Assembly (NCBI RefSeq): GCF_002236805.1 | Contig: NZ_NIQA01000009.1 | Coordinates: 1 to 64,000, forward strand | Direction of reading: 5' to 3' | DNA length: 64,000 nt | From: Pusillimonas sp. T2 | GTDB lineage: Bacteria > Pseudomonadota > Gammaproteobacteria > Burkholderiales > Burkholderiaceae_B | In this document: piece after piece, positions 29,285-37,076 of the stretch | Layout: every line of letters begins with the position of its first letter | Numbering within the stretch: position 1 is the stretch's first letter | The notes under the pieces: generated by a model | Database searches by the model: none | Told to the model about the DNA's origin: nothing | The model's input: only the letters and a program-made list of their open reading frames with translations | Made by a program: the position numbers and the translations under genes

Positions 29285-29895
29285 GGCAGTACGCCTTTAA
29301 CGATAAGCACTTCGCGCAGCATATCCAGACGCTCTGTCGGGTCGGCCGTATTGAGCAGCAGTGCTTTTTGCGTAGGCGGCAGCGGCAGCAATTCGGCCCA
29401 TCGGTTGGCTACCCAGCCGCAGTCTTCAAGCCGGTAGGGGGCGGACACTGGCATTGCTTCGGGCGGTACGCCTTCGCGTTGCAGGTCGGCAATGACGCGG
29501 CCCAGAGCTTCGGCGCAATCTTGCAGGTCTTGCGGGATGCTGACGGCAGGGTCAGGCTCGTGGAGCGTGGCGTTGCCTGTCCATAACCCGCCGGGCTTTT
29601 GTTCAAATGTGTTCAGTGTGAAGCGTTGAGTGCCCCGGGCTCGTATTTGCATCAGACCGGTCATTGGCGTGACGGCTTCTTCAATCGTGACCAGTGTGCC
29701 CGACGAAACAAAGGTTTCGCGCGAGGTCGGCTGGCGGACCTCGGTGCCGCTGGTCAGCGCCACAACGCCAAAGCCAGTGTCATTCTCAAGGCAGCGCCGG
29801 ACCAGGTCGAGGTAACGTACTTCGAAAATACGCAGATGAATGACGCCATCGGGAAACAGCGCGCGGGCAAGCGGAAAGAGGGGCAGCGAAGTCAT
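29281..29895 (-). CDS. Stand-alone Lon N-terminal (LAN) domain protein
   Basis: A 204-residue protein that consists of only the substrate-binding domain of Lon: SLPLFPLARALFPDGVIHLRIFEVRYLDLV matches the LAN start, and no ATPase or protease domain follows. Its function in bacteria is not established; it may bind unfolded proteins. I start it at the ATG at 29895, where similarity begins. It is translationally coupled to the patatin gene. Confidence 0.88.
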   Translation of the reverse strand: MTSLPLFPLARALFPDGVIHLRIFEVRYLDLVRRCLENDTGFGVVALTSGTEVRQPTSRETFVSSGTLVTIEEAVTPMTGLMQIRARGTQRFTLNTFEQKPGGLWTGNATLHEPDPAVSIPQDLQDCAEALGRVIADLQREGVPPEAMPVSAPYRLEDCGWVANRWAELLPLPPTQKALLLNTADPTERLDMLREVLIVKGVLP

Positions 29896-30098
29896 GAGTT
29901 GAATAATGCCACAAAGCGAAAGCGCGCAGCCAGGCAGGCAGCCGTTTGCTTTACTTACCCCAAAAATTTTAAGGTGCCAAACGCGCGCACCATTCAAAAC
30001 CTCTTCAGGTCTGAAGCGCCTCAAAATCAAAATGTATGCATCCCGCTAGACCGCGTTCGCTTCGTACACCTAAAAATAAACTATAGATTGCATTGAAA

Positions 30099-30116
30099 AC
30101 TATATTTTCGTATAGT
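30099..30116. promoter_or_regulatory. Candidate operator upstream of the feruloyl-CoA synthase operon
   Basis: An inverted repeat ACTATA-N6-TATAGT (30099-30104 and 30111-30116), 40 bases before the ATG, with a further CTATAG at 30081-30086. The surrounding DNA is markedly AT-rich. The BoxR-type regulator in this operon is an obvious candidate ligand, but I do not know its site. Confidence 0.4.
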
Positions 30117-30155
30117 CGCTGAAAATACATTAGAAACAAGCATCAGGAGACAACC

Positions 30156-32006
30156 ATGAACCAGCCCCAGGCCCCCCTGGGCGCGCTGTTTGCTGCGCCC
30201 GCCATTACAGTGACCCGTCGTGCCGATGGCACCACGCTTGTCGAGAACCCCGTTGCGCTAGAACCTTATGCCCGATGCGTAGGCGAGTATCTTGACTATT
30301 GGGCGGACGAGGCGCCCGAACGCTTGTTTCTGGCCGAACGCAGCCCGGCCGGGCTGTGGGCTGGCGTGACGTATCGCCAAGCGCTCGATAAAGTCCAGCG
30401 TATTGCGTCGTGGTTGCTTGAGCGTGGCTACGGGCCGGGTCGTCCGGTGTGTGTGTTGTCTGACAACGAAGTCAACCATGGGTTGTTGATGCTGGCGGCC
30501 ATGCATGTCGGTATTCCTTATGCCGGTGTTTCGCCGGCGTATTCTCTGCTGTCCAAAGATCATGCCAAGCTCAAGAATCTGGTGCAACGTCTTGACCCTG
30601 CGCTTATCTACGTGGGTGGAGCCGGCAAGTTTCAGACCGCGCTCGCGGCCATCGAAGGTTTGCATCATGCCCAGGTGGTAGTGGCAGATGAAGATGTCTT
30701 GCCGACCGAAGCGGCATTGCATTTTTCAGACTTGCTTGAAAAGGTCGACCTGGCCGCCGTGCATCGCGCCTATGCGGCCGTTACGCCAGATACAGTGGCA
30801 AAAATATTGTTTACCTCGGGCTCGACCGGTTATCCGAAAGGGGTGATCAACACCCAGCGCATGTTGTGCGCCAGTCAGCAGGCCAAACGGCAGGTATGGC
30901 CGTTTTTAACTGAGCAGCCGCCCGTCTTGCTCGACTGGTTGCCTTGGAATCACACCTTTGGCGGCAACCATAATCTGAATCTGATTCTGGCCAACGGCGG
31001 CACGTTCTACCTTGACGGCGGCAAGCCGGTACCGGGTTTGTTTGACACCACCCTGAACAACTTGCGCGAAGTTGCGCCGACGCTGTACCTGAATGTGCCC
31101 AAAGCCTTCGATATGCTGGTTCCCGCCTTACGCGAAGACGCCGATCTGCGTCGGAACTTCTTTTCGAAATTGCAGGTGATCTTTTATGCGGCGGCTGCGC
31201 TGCCACAACACCTGTGGGACGGTCTTATCGAGTTGTCTATTCAGGAACTGGGTTATGCGGTGCCCATGGTGACGGCCTGGGGTTCGACCGAAACCTCGCC
31301 GTTGGCGACTGACTGTCATTTCCAGGCCGATCGCTCCGGCGTGATTGGTGTGCCCGTGCCGGGCGTGTCGCTTAAATTGGTGCCCAGTGGTGACAAGCTG
31401 GAAGTACGTGTCAAGGGGCCAAACGTGACGCCTGGTTACTTCAACCAGCCCGATGTCACCGCCAAAGCGTTCGATGACGAGGGGTTTTATCTGATTGGTG
31501 ATGCGGCCAAATTTGCAGATCCCGCTCGCCCCGAAGCAGGTCTGGTGTTTGACGGGCGGGTGTCCGAAGACTTCAAATTGATGACGGGGACCTGGGTCAG
31601 CGTGGGCAATTTGCGCGTCAAAGGCATCGAGGCCATGACGCCGGTGGCGCAAGACATTGTCGTGACCGGACATGACCGCAATTCAGTGGGTTTTCTGATT
31701 TTCCCGAACATCGCGGCATGCCGACGTCTGGCGGGTTTGGCCGAAGACGCCCCTGTGGCAGACGTTCTTGCGCATCAGGCCGTGCGCGATCGGGTAAGCG
31801 CTGGTTTGCGTGCTTTGCACGCGGCTAGCCAGGCCAGCTCTACCTACGCCGATCGGGCCTTACTCATGGCCGACCCATCGTCGGTTGATGCGGGTGAGAT
31901 TACCGATAAGGGTTATATCAATCAGTCGGCGGTGCTAAAGCAACGCGCTGCACTGGTAGATGCCTTGTACGCAGACGAAGCAACCGGCGACGTCATCTAC
32001 CTGTAA
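30156..32006 (+). CDS. Feruloyl-CoA synthase-like AMP-forming acyl-CoA ligase
   Basis: A 616-residue ANL-superfamily ligase that would adenylate a carboxylic acid and transfer it to CoA. The P-loop ILFTSGSTGYPKG, the acceptor-pocket region LPWNHTFGGNHNLN and YAAAALPQHLW, motif A5 (AWGSTETSPLAT) and the C-terminal hinge DGRVSEDFKLMTGTWV match feruloyl-CoA synthases (Fcs), which start hydroxycinnamate breakdown. CAGGAGA precedes the ATG. The usual partner enoyl-CoA hydratase/aldolase gene (ech) is not present; a BoxR-type regulator and a dehydrogenase follow. Ferulate, another cinnamate or an aromatic acid are all possible substrates. Confidence 0.85.
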   Translation: MNQPQAPLGALFAAPAITVTRRADGTTLVENPVALEPYARCVGEYLDYWADEAPERLFLAERSPAGLWAGVTYRQALDKVQRIASWLLERGYGPGRPVCVLSDNEVNHGLLMLAAMHVGIPYAGVSPAYSLLSKDHAKLKNLVQRLDPALIYVGGAGKFQTALAAIEGLHHAQVVVADEDVLPTEAALHFSDLLEKVDLAAVHRAYAAVTPDTVAKILFTSGSTGYPKGVINTQRMLCASQQAKRQVWPFLTEQPPVLLDWLPWNHTFGGNHNLNLILANGGTFYLDGGKPVPGLFDTTLNNLREVAPTLYLNVPKAFDMLVPALREDADLRRNFFSKLQVIFYAAAALPQHLWDGLIELSIQELGYAVPMVTAWGSTETSPLATDCHFQADRSGVIGVPVPGVSLKLVPSGDKLEVRVKGPNVTPGYFNQPDVTAKAFDDEGFYLIGDAAKFADPARPEAGLVFDGRVSEDFKLMTGTWVSVGNLRVKGIEAMTPVAQDIVVTGHDRNSVGFLIFPNIAACRRLAGLAEDAPVADVLAHQAVRDRVSAGLRALHAASQASSTYADRALLMADPSSVDAGEITDKGYINQSAVLKQRAALVDALYADEATGDVIYL

Positions 32007-32019
32007 TGCCGGTAACGCA

Positions 32020-32934
32020 ATGAACAGTCTGACTGACGCGCCCGACGATACGGCTGCCTTGTCTCAGCGCCTGGGCTTGCGCGTGCGTTCTGCTCGCGCC
32101 GCCCGAGCCATGACCATGAAGCAACTGGCGACTGAATCGGGCATTTCATTACCGTATCTGTCGCGGGTCGAGCGGGGCGATGGCAATGTCTCGATAGCCG
32201 TATTGCATCGGTTGGCGTGTGCGCTGAGCGTTTCAACCGACGCGTTGTTGTCCGATCACGACCGATTTGGCGCGGATTACGCGCTGATTGTCGAAATGCT
32301 CAAGCGTCAGTCACCCGACAGCTTGCGCAGTATTCGTAGCTGGTTGGTTAGTCACCTTGATGAGCAGTCGTCGCAGCAGGGCGGTGTCAAGCGCATTGCT
32401 TTGATTGGCTTGCGGGGTGCGGGAAAATCTACCCTGGGCCCGGCGCTGGCGCAGCAGTTGGGTACGCCGTTTATCGAACTGAATGCCCAGGTGGCCCAAA
32501 TGGCGGGTATGTCGCTCAACGAAGTGTTCTCCATTTATGGGCAGGCCGGCTATCGTCGTCTTGAACGGCAGTGTCTCGACGCCGTGATTGCGGGTCGTCC
32601 GCAGGTCGTGCTGGCTACGGGCGGGGGTATTGTGTCCGAACCGGCGACCTACGAAGTGCTTTTGCACTCGTTCTACACCGTGTGGTTGCATGCCCGACCC
32701 GAAGAGCATTTTCGCCGTGTCATGGCGCAGCATGACGCTCGCATTGCCACACCTCAGTTGCGTGACGAAGCGATGGCCAATATTGTCAGTGCGCTGGCGG
32801 CGCGCAGCGCCTTGTATGCACTGGCTAACGCCGATATCGACACGACGGGTTTGACAACACAGGCGGTCCTCGCTCGGGCGTTGGCCTTAATCGACCAACA
32901 TATTTTTTCTACCAACAAAGGGGTTGCTTCATGA
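32020..32934 (+). CDS. BoxR/BzdR-type regulator: XRE helix-turn-helix fused to a shikimate-kinase-like domain
   Basis: 304 residues. Residues about 17-78 are an XRE/Cro helix-turn-helix (MKQLATESGISLPYLSRVERG). Residues about 124-295 resemble shikimate kinase, with Walker A GLRGAGKST (130-138) and the shikimate-binding-like ATGGGIVS. This fusion is known from BzdR and BoxR, repressors of benzoyl-CoA pathways that sense an aroyl-CoA. Here the gene starts 13 bases after the fcs-like stop and overlaps the next gene by four bases, so it probably controls this operon and may sense its CoA product. Confidence 0.85.
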   Translation: MNSLTDAPDDTAALSQRLGLRVRSARAARAMTMKQLATESGISLPYLSRVERGDGNVSIAVLHRLACALSVSTDALLSDHDRFGADYALIVEMLKRQSPDSLRSIRSWLVSHLDEQSSQQGGVKRIALIGLRGAGKSTLGPALAQQLGTPFIELNAQVAQMAGMSLNEVFSIYGQAGYRRLERQCLDAVIAGRPQVVLATGGGIVSEPATYEVLLHSFYTVWLHARPEEHFRRVMAQHDARIATPQLRDEAMANIVSALAARSALYALANADIDTTGLTTQAVLARALALIDQHIFSTNKGVAS

Positions 32935-33881
32935 GTGTTTCTACACGGGTCATCAAAACTGTTGGCGTAGTAGGTACAGGGGTTATCGGCGCCAGCTGGG
33001 CGGCCTATTTTCTGGCCCAAGGGTTGGCGGTACGTGCAACCGACCCCAGCGCCGGCGCACACGAACGGCTGCTGGCGACCATTGATGCGTTGTGGCCCAG
33101 TCTTGAACGCATTGGCCTGGCGCCCGGCGCCGACAAGCAGCGTATTGAATTTTTTGCCGATCTCGAAACCGCATTGTCCGGCGTAGACTTTGTTCAGGAA
33201 AACGGGCCTGAAAAAGAAGATCTGAAAATTGATTTGTTCAAACGCATGGACGCTGTGCTTGATGCCGACATTGTGTTGGCGTCCAGCTCATCGGGTCTGT
33301 TGATGAGCCGTATCCAGAGCGCCTGTCGATTTCCCGAACGCGTTGTTTTAGGGCATCCCTTTAATCCGCCGCATTTGATTCCGCTGGTTGAAGTGATAGG
33401 GGGGGCGCAAACGTCACCCGAAGTGGTTGAGCGCACCATGCGCTTTTATGCCGACATCGGCAAGCGCCCGATTCATCCGCGTAAAGAAGTCAAAGGGCAT
33501 ATTGCCAATCGCTTGCAGGCGGCGTTGTGGCGCGAAGCCTTTAACCTGGTTGACCAGGGCGTAGCCAGTGTCAGCGATATCGACGCGGCCATTGCTCACG
33601 GACCGGGTTTGCGCTGGGCGTTGCTTGGGCCGTTCATGAATCTGCATTTGTCGGGCGGCGGTGCCGGTATTGAACATCTGCTGGATCACCTGGGCGGGCC
33701 GATTGAGGACTGGTGGCACGATTTGGGTGACCCGTCGATGACACCCGAGCTCAAGAAGAAAGTTGCCCAAGGCGTACGCGAAATGCTGCAAACGCATGCC
33801 GAGCAAGACTTCGTGCCCGAGCGCGACCGGCTGCTGGTCGATTTGCTGGCAGCAAAAACCGATAGCGGCCAGTTACCTTAA
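32931..33881 (+). CDS. 3-hydroxyacyl-CoA dehydrogenase-like NAD-dependent oxidoreductase
   Basis: 316 residues with an N-terminal Rossmann domain (GTGVIG at 15-20), the family segments ENGPEKEDLK, LASSSSGLLMSRI and GHPFNPPHLIPLVEV (catalytic His in GHPFNPP), and a C-terminal helical domain starting GHIANRLQAALWREA. It is of the size and type of single-domain L-carnitine or L-3-hydroxyacid dehydrogenases rather than the multifunctional FadB. Cotranscribed with the fcs-like and BoxR-like genes (ATGA overlap), it could oxidise the 3-hydroxyacyl-CoA formed in a beta-oxidative route for hydroxycinnamates. That pathway role is inference. Confidence 0.85.
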   Translation: MSVSTRVIKTVGVVGTGVIGASWAAYFLAQGLAVRATDPSAGAHERLLATIDALWPSLERIGLAPGADKQRIEFFADLETALSGVDFVQENGPEKEDLKIDLFKRMDAVLDADIVLASSSSGLLMSRIQSACRFPERVVLGHPFNPPHLIPLVEVIGGAQTSPEVVERTMRFYADIGKRPIHPRKEVKGHIANRLQAALWREAFNLVDQGVASVSDIDAAIAHGPGLRWALLGPFMNLHLSGGGAGIEHLLDHLGGPIEDWWHDLGDPSMTPELKKKVAQGVREMLQTHAEQDFVPERDRLLVDLLAAKTDSGQLP

Positions 33882-33915
33882 GACCCTGCCGTGCCTTGTT
33901 AAGGCTGAAGCCGCA

Positions 33916-33946
33916 CAGCCAAGCCGGTGTCATTTGGGCTTGGCTG
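33916..33946. terminator. Hairpin between convergent dehydrogenase and lon2
   Basis: CAGCCAAGCC (33916-33925) pairs perfectly with GGCTTGGCTG (33937-33946) in the 71-base gap between two convergent genes. No T-run follows on either strand, so termination efficiency is uncertain. Confidence 0.45.
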
Positions 33947-33952
33947 GTGCGT

Positions 33953-36436
33953 TCAGGGCGGAGACCAGCGCCAGATGCGTTTGGGATGGGCCGGGTCGTC
34001 TTCATTGACGGGCACTACCGGCGCTTCAAGCGCGGTTTCTATGGCTTGATCAACGTTGTCCAGCAACACAATGTCCAGCTGTTCGCGCGCCTGCGCGGGC
34101 AGGTCGTCAAGGTCTTTGGCATTACGGGCTGGCAGCATGACGCGTTTAATGCCGGCCTGAAGCGCGGCCAGCAGTTTTTCTTTGATACCGCCCACTGGTA
34201 GCACCAGGCCGCGCAAGCTGATTTCGCCGGTCATGGCCAGGTTGGCGTAAACCGCACGATCACTGATGAGCGAGGCCAGAGCGGTATACATGGCGACCCC
34301 GGCGCTGGGGCCGTCTTTGGGAATCGCGCCGGCCGGCACGTGCACATGAATGTCGTGTTTGTCGAAGTAGTCTCGTGGCAAGCCAAAGGCCTCGAAGTGA
34401 GCCTTGACCAAGGTGAGCGCGGCCTGGGCGCTTTCTTTCATGACGTCGCCCAGTTGCCCGGTCAGAATGAGTCGGCCGCTGCCTGGCGTGCGGCTGGCCT
34501 CTATGAACAGGATATCGCCGCCTATGGGCGTCCAGGCCAGGCCTGTGGCAACGCCTGGCAAGCTAGTACGCATGGCTACTTCGTTTTCAAACTTGACGGG
34601 GCCAAGAATGTCGGGGAGCAATGCGGCTGTGACGTGCACCTGACTTTGGCGGTTTTCGGCTATGGCCATGGCGGCGTAACGGCAGACACCGCCCAGTGCT
34701 CGCTCAAGATTGCGCACCCCGGCTTCGCGGGTGTAGCCCTGGATAATGGCGTCGATGACGTCATCGTCGACCTGGCACTGCGCCTGGGTTAAACCGTTGG
34801 CTTTAAGCTGGCGGTCAAGCAGATAGCGTAAGGCAATCTGGTGCTTTTCGTCTGGCGTATACCCTTGCAGCGAAATGACCTCCATTCGGTCGCGCAACGG
34901 GCCTGGAATGTTGTCGAGCACGTTGGCCGTTGTAATGAACAAGACCTTCGAAAGATCAAAACCAATGCCCAGATAGTTATCGCGAAACTCGTTGTTTTGC
35001 TCGGGATCGAGTACCTCAAGCAGTGCCGCCGCGGGGTCGCCGTGGGCGCTAGCCGCCAGCTTGTCGATTTCGTCGAGCATCAGTACGCAGTTGCGAGCGC
35101 CCGCCTTATGAATGGCCTGGATAATGTTGCCGGGAAGTGCGCCAATATAGGTGCGCCGATGCCCGCGGATTTCGGCCTCGTCGTGTACGCCGCCCAGCCC
35201 CAGTCGTGCAAATTTGCGGCCGGTCGCTCGCGCAATGCTTTGGCCTAACGATGTTTTGCCCACACCCGGTGGCCCCGTAAAACACAGTATGGGACTGCGG
35301 CCGTCGGGGTTGAGTTTGCGTACAGCCAGGTATTCAAGAATTCTCTTTTTGATTTTGGCCAGTCCGTAGTGGTCGGCATCAAGGATGTCGCGCGCTTTGG
35401 CAATATCAATCGGTGTTTCGGTCTCGACGTGCCAGGGCAGCTCGATCAGCCACTCGATGTAGGTGCGCTGCATGCTGTATTCGGCCGAGGCATCTGACAT
35501 TTGCTCCAGTCGCTTCAGGGCTTTACGTGCGGCTGCATCGGCAGCCTCTGGCAGTTTGGCCTGTTCAATTTTTTCACGCAGTTCGGCAACATCGGCACCT
35601 TGTTCGTCGTCTTCCCCCAATTGCTCGCGGATGGTTTTCAGTTGTTCGCGCAGCAGGTACTCGCGTTGCCTGTCGTCAACCCGTTCTTTGGTTTCTTCGG
35701 CGATGGCTTGCCGTATACGAAGCACCTGGTCTAGGCGCTCGAGGTGAGCGAGGACCTTGTCAAGCCGCGCTTTTAGGTCGAGCGTGTCCAGAATCTCTTG
35801 TTTTTCTGCTGGCTTGATGTCGATCATGCCGGCGACGAAATCGGCAAAAATGGCTGGCGAAGTGATGTTCTGGGCGATGCTGGACAAGGCCTCGGGGGCG
35901 TCGGGCAATAGGGCGATGACGGCGTCGGTACGCGTTTTAAGCTGCAGCATGCGTGCATCGATGTCGGGCGAATCGATGTTGGGCTCGGTGTAGCGTTCGA
36001 CCTGTGCGACCTTGAACGGGAAGCCGTCCAGTAGTTTGATGATGCGAAAGCGTTGTTCGCCCTGACAGATCACATGATGGTTGTTGTCGGGGGTGGTGAT
36101 GTAGCGCAAGATGCTGGCGCTGGTGCCCACGCTGTACAGGTCGTCTTGCCCGGGTTCATCGACTTCAGGGTCTTTTTGCTGGATGATCCCGACCGGCCGA
36201 TTGCTGCGTGCCGCGGCTTGGGCGGCTGCAATCGAGGTTTCGCGTCCGATGCCGATGGGGACGACCAGCTCGGGAAACAGCACAAAATTGCGCACCGGGA
36301 TCAGGATCAGGGCGTCTTCAGGGATGTGCAGGTCGTCGACGGCCTGGGGTGATGCGGTGGCATGTTCGACAGCGGGATTGGTGACAGACAACGAAGGGGG
36401 GGTATCGGGGGCGGCGCTGCGGTCGGGGCTTGTCAT
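33953..36436 (-). CDS. Second ATP-dependent Lon protease, cotranscribed with an Hsp20
   Basis: A full-length LonA-type protease of 827 residues, distinct from the lon product at 6379-8853. It has an N-terminal LAN domain (LILIPVRNFVLFPELVVPIGIGRE), Walker [14 protein letters not shown], Walker B VLMLDEIDKL, and protease residues Ser711 (KDGPSAG) and Lys754 (GIKEK). The first ~35 residues are a Ser/Pro/Ala-rich extension. Directly upstream, 14 bases away, is a small heat-shock protein gene, so the pair form a likely stress operon. All catalytic residues are intact, so it should be active; its substrates are unknown. Confidence 0.95.
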   Translation of the reverse strand: MTSPDRSAAPDTPPSLSVTNPAVEHATASPQAVDDLHIPEDALILIPVRNFVLFPELVVPIGIGRETSIAAAQAAARSNRPVGIIQQKDPEVDEPGQDDLYSVGTSASILRYITTPDNNHHVICQGEQRFRIIKLLDGFPFKVAQVERYTEPNIDSPDIDARMLQLKTRTDAVIALLPDAPEALSSIAQNITSPAIFADFVAGMIDIKPAEKQEILDTLDLKARLDKVLAHLERLDQVLRIRQAIAEETKERVDDRQREYLLREQLKTIREQLGEDDEQGADVAELREKIEQAKLPEAADAAARKALKRLEQMSDASAEYSMQRTYIEWLIELPWHVETETPIDIAKARDILDADHYGLAKIKKRILEYLAVRKLNPDGRSPILCFTGPPGVGKTSLGQSIARATGRKFARLGLGGVHDEAEIRGHRRTYIGALPGNIIQAIHKAGARNCVLMLDEIDKLAASAHGDPAAALLEVLDPEQNNEFRDNYLGIGFDLSKVLFITTANVLDNIPGPLRDRMEVISLQGYTPDEKHQIALRYLLDRQLKANGLTQAQCQVDDDVIDAIIQGYTREAGVRNLERALGGVCRYAAMAIAENRQSQVHVTAALLPDILGPVKFENEVAMRTSLPGVATGLAWTPIGGDILFIEASRTPGSGRLILTGQLGDVMKESAQAALTLVKAHFEAFGLPRDYFDKHDIHVHVPAGAIPKDGPSAGVAMYTALASLISDRAVYANLAMTGEISLRGLVLPVGGIKEKLLAALQAGIKRVMLPARNAKDLDDLPAQAREQLDIVLLDNVDQAIETALEAPVVPVNEDDPAHPKRIWRWSPP

Positions 36437-36450
36437 GGAAACCTCCTGAT

Positions 36451-36855
36451 TTAACGCAGTTTTTTCAGGGTCAGGGTCAGGCAGCCCTGGCTCAGGCTGG
36501 AGTCCTGGATCTGGAAGTGACCAGAGGGCAGCCGAATATGGCGTTCGAAGTGGCCGTAGGGGATTTCCAGCCGTTTAAGGTGCGCGCCGCGCGGGCCAGG
36601 CATGGGTCGATGGGCATGAATATGCAGGACATCGTGCTCGATGGTCACTTGCAGGTTATCGGGTGCTATGCCCGGTAGCGCGACCATGACCGAAAGCGTA
36701 TCGGGCGTCTCGAAAATATCGGCAGGCGGCTCCCACGACGGCCCACGGCTTTGGCCGCTACCCAATCGGAAGAACTGGCGATGCAACTGGTCGGCGCGGT
36801 CGAGCATGTTGACCGCGTCGAGCCACATGGTGTTGACGGTTTTACGATGGGCCAT
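36451..36855 (-). CDS. Hsp20 / alpha-crystallin small heat-shock protein
   Basis: 134 residues, holdase chaperone of the sHSP family. The alpha-crystallin domain runs from about residue 42 (PPADIFETPDTLSVMVALPG) through HDVLHIHAHRP to FERHIRLP, with a short C-terminal tail lacking a clear I-x-I motif. The ATG at 36855 is supported by AGGA nine bases upstream; longer in-frame starts exist (36915, 36981) but would include the predicted promoter. It is the first gene of the hsp20-lon2 operon. Confidence 0.92.
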   Translation of the reverse strand: MAHRKTVNTMWLDAVNMLDRADQLHRQFFRLGSGQSRGPSWEPPADIFETPDTLSVMVALPGIAPDNLQVTIEHDVLHIHAHRPMPGPRGAHLKRLEIPYGHFERHIRLPSGHFQIQDSSLSQGCLTLTLKKLR

Positions 36856-36952
36856 GGCGACGTCCTGGGCAAAGTCAGCGACTGAACGGACCCGAAGGGC
36901 CGGCCCCCGGGCCATGTCGTGTGGTGGGGGGCAGACCCGGGCCGATGCTAAA

Positions 36953-36981
36953 AATATAGGCCCATTCGGCACGGGTTGCAA
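36953..36981 (-). promoter_or_regulatory. Predicted promoter of hsp20-lon2
   Basis: On the minus strand, TTGCAA (36976-36981), a 17-base spacer and TATATT (36953-36958). The -10 flank (GGGCCTATATT) and -35 flank also resemble a sigma32 promoter loosely, so heat-shock control is possible, but the sequence fits sigma70 better. Confidence 0.55.
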
Positions 36982-37076
36982 TGCGCTGTGCGGCCGGTTG
37001 CTGGCGGCGCCGCAACGTTCTGTTGCAAAAGCCGACGAGATCTGCTGCGGGCGCTGGCTACTTAACGTAGGGCGGG

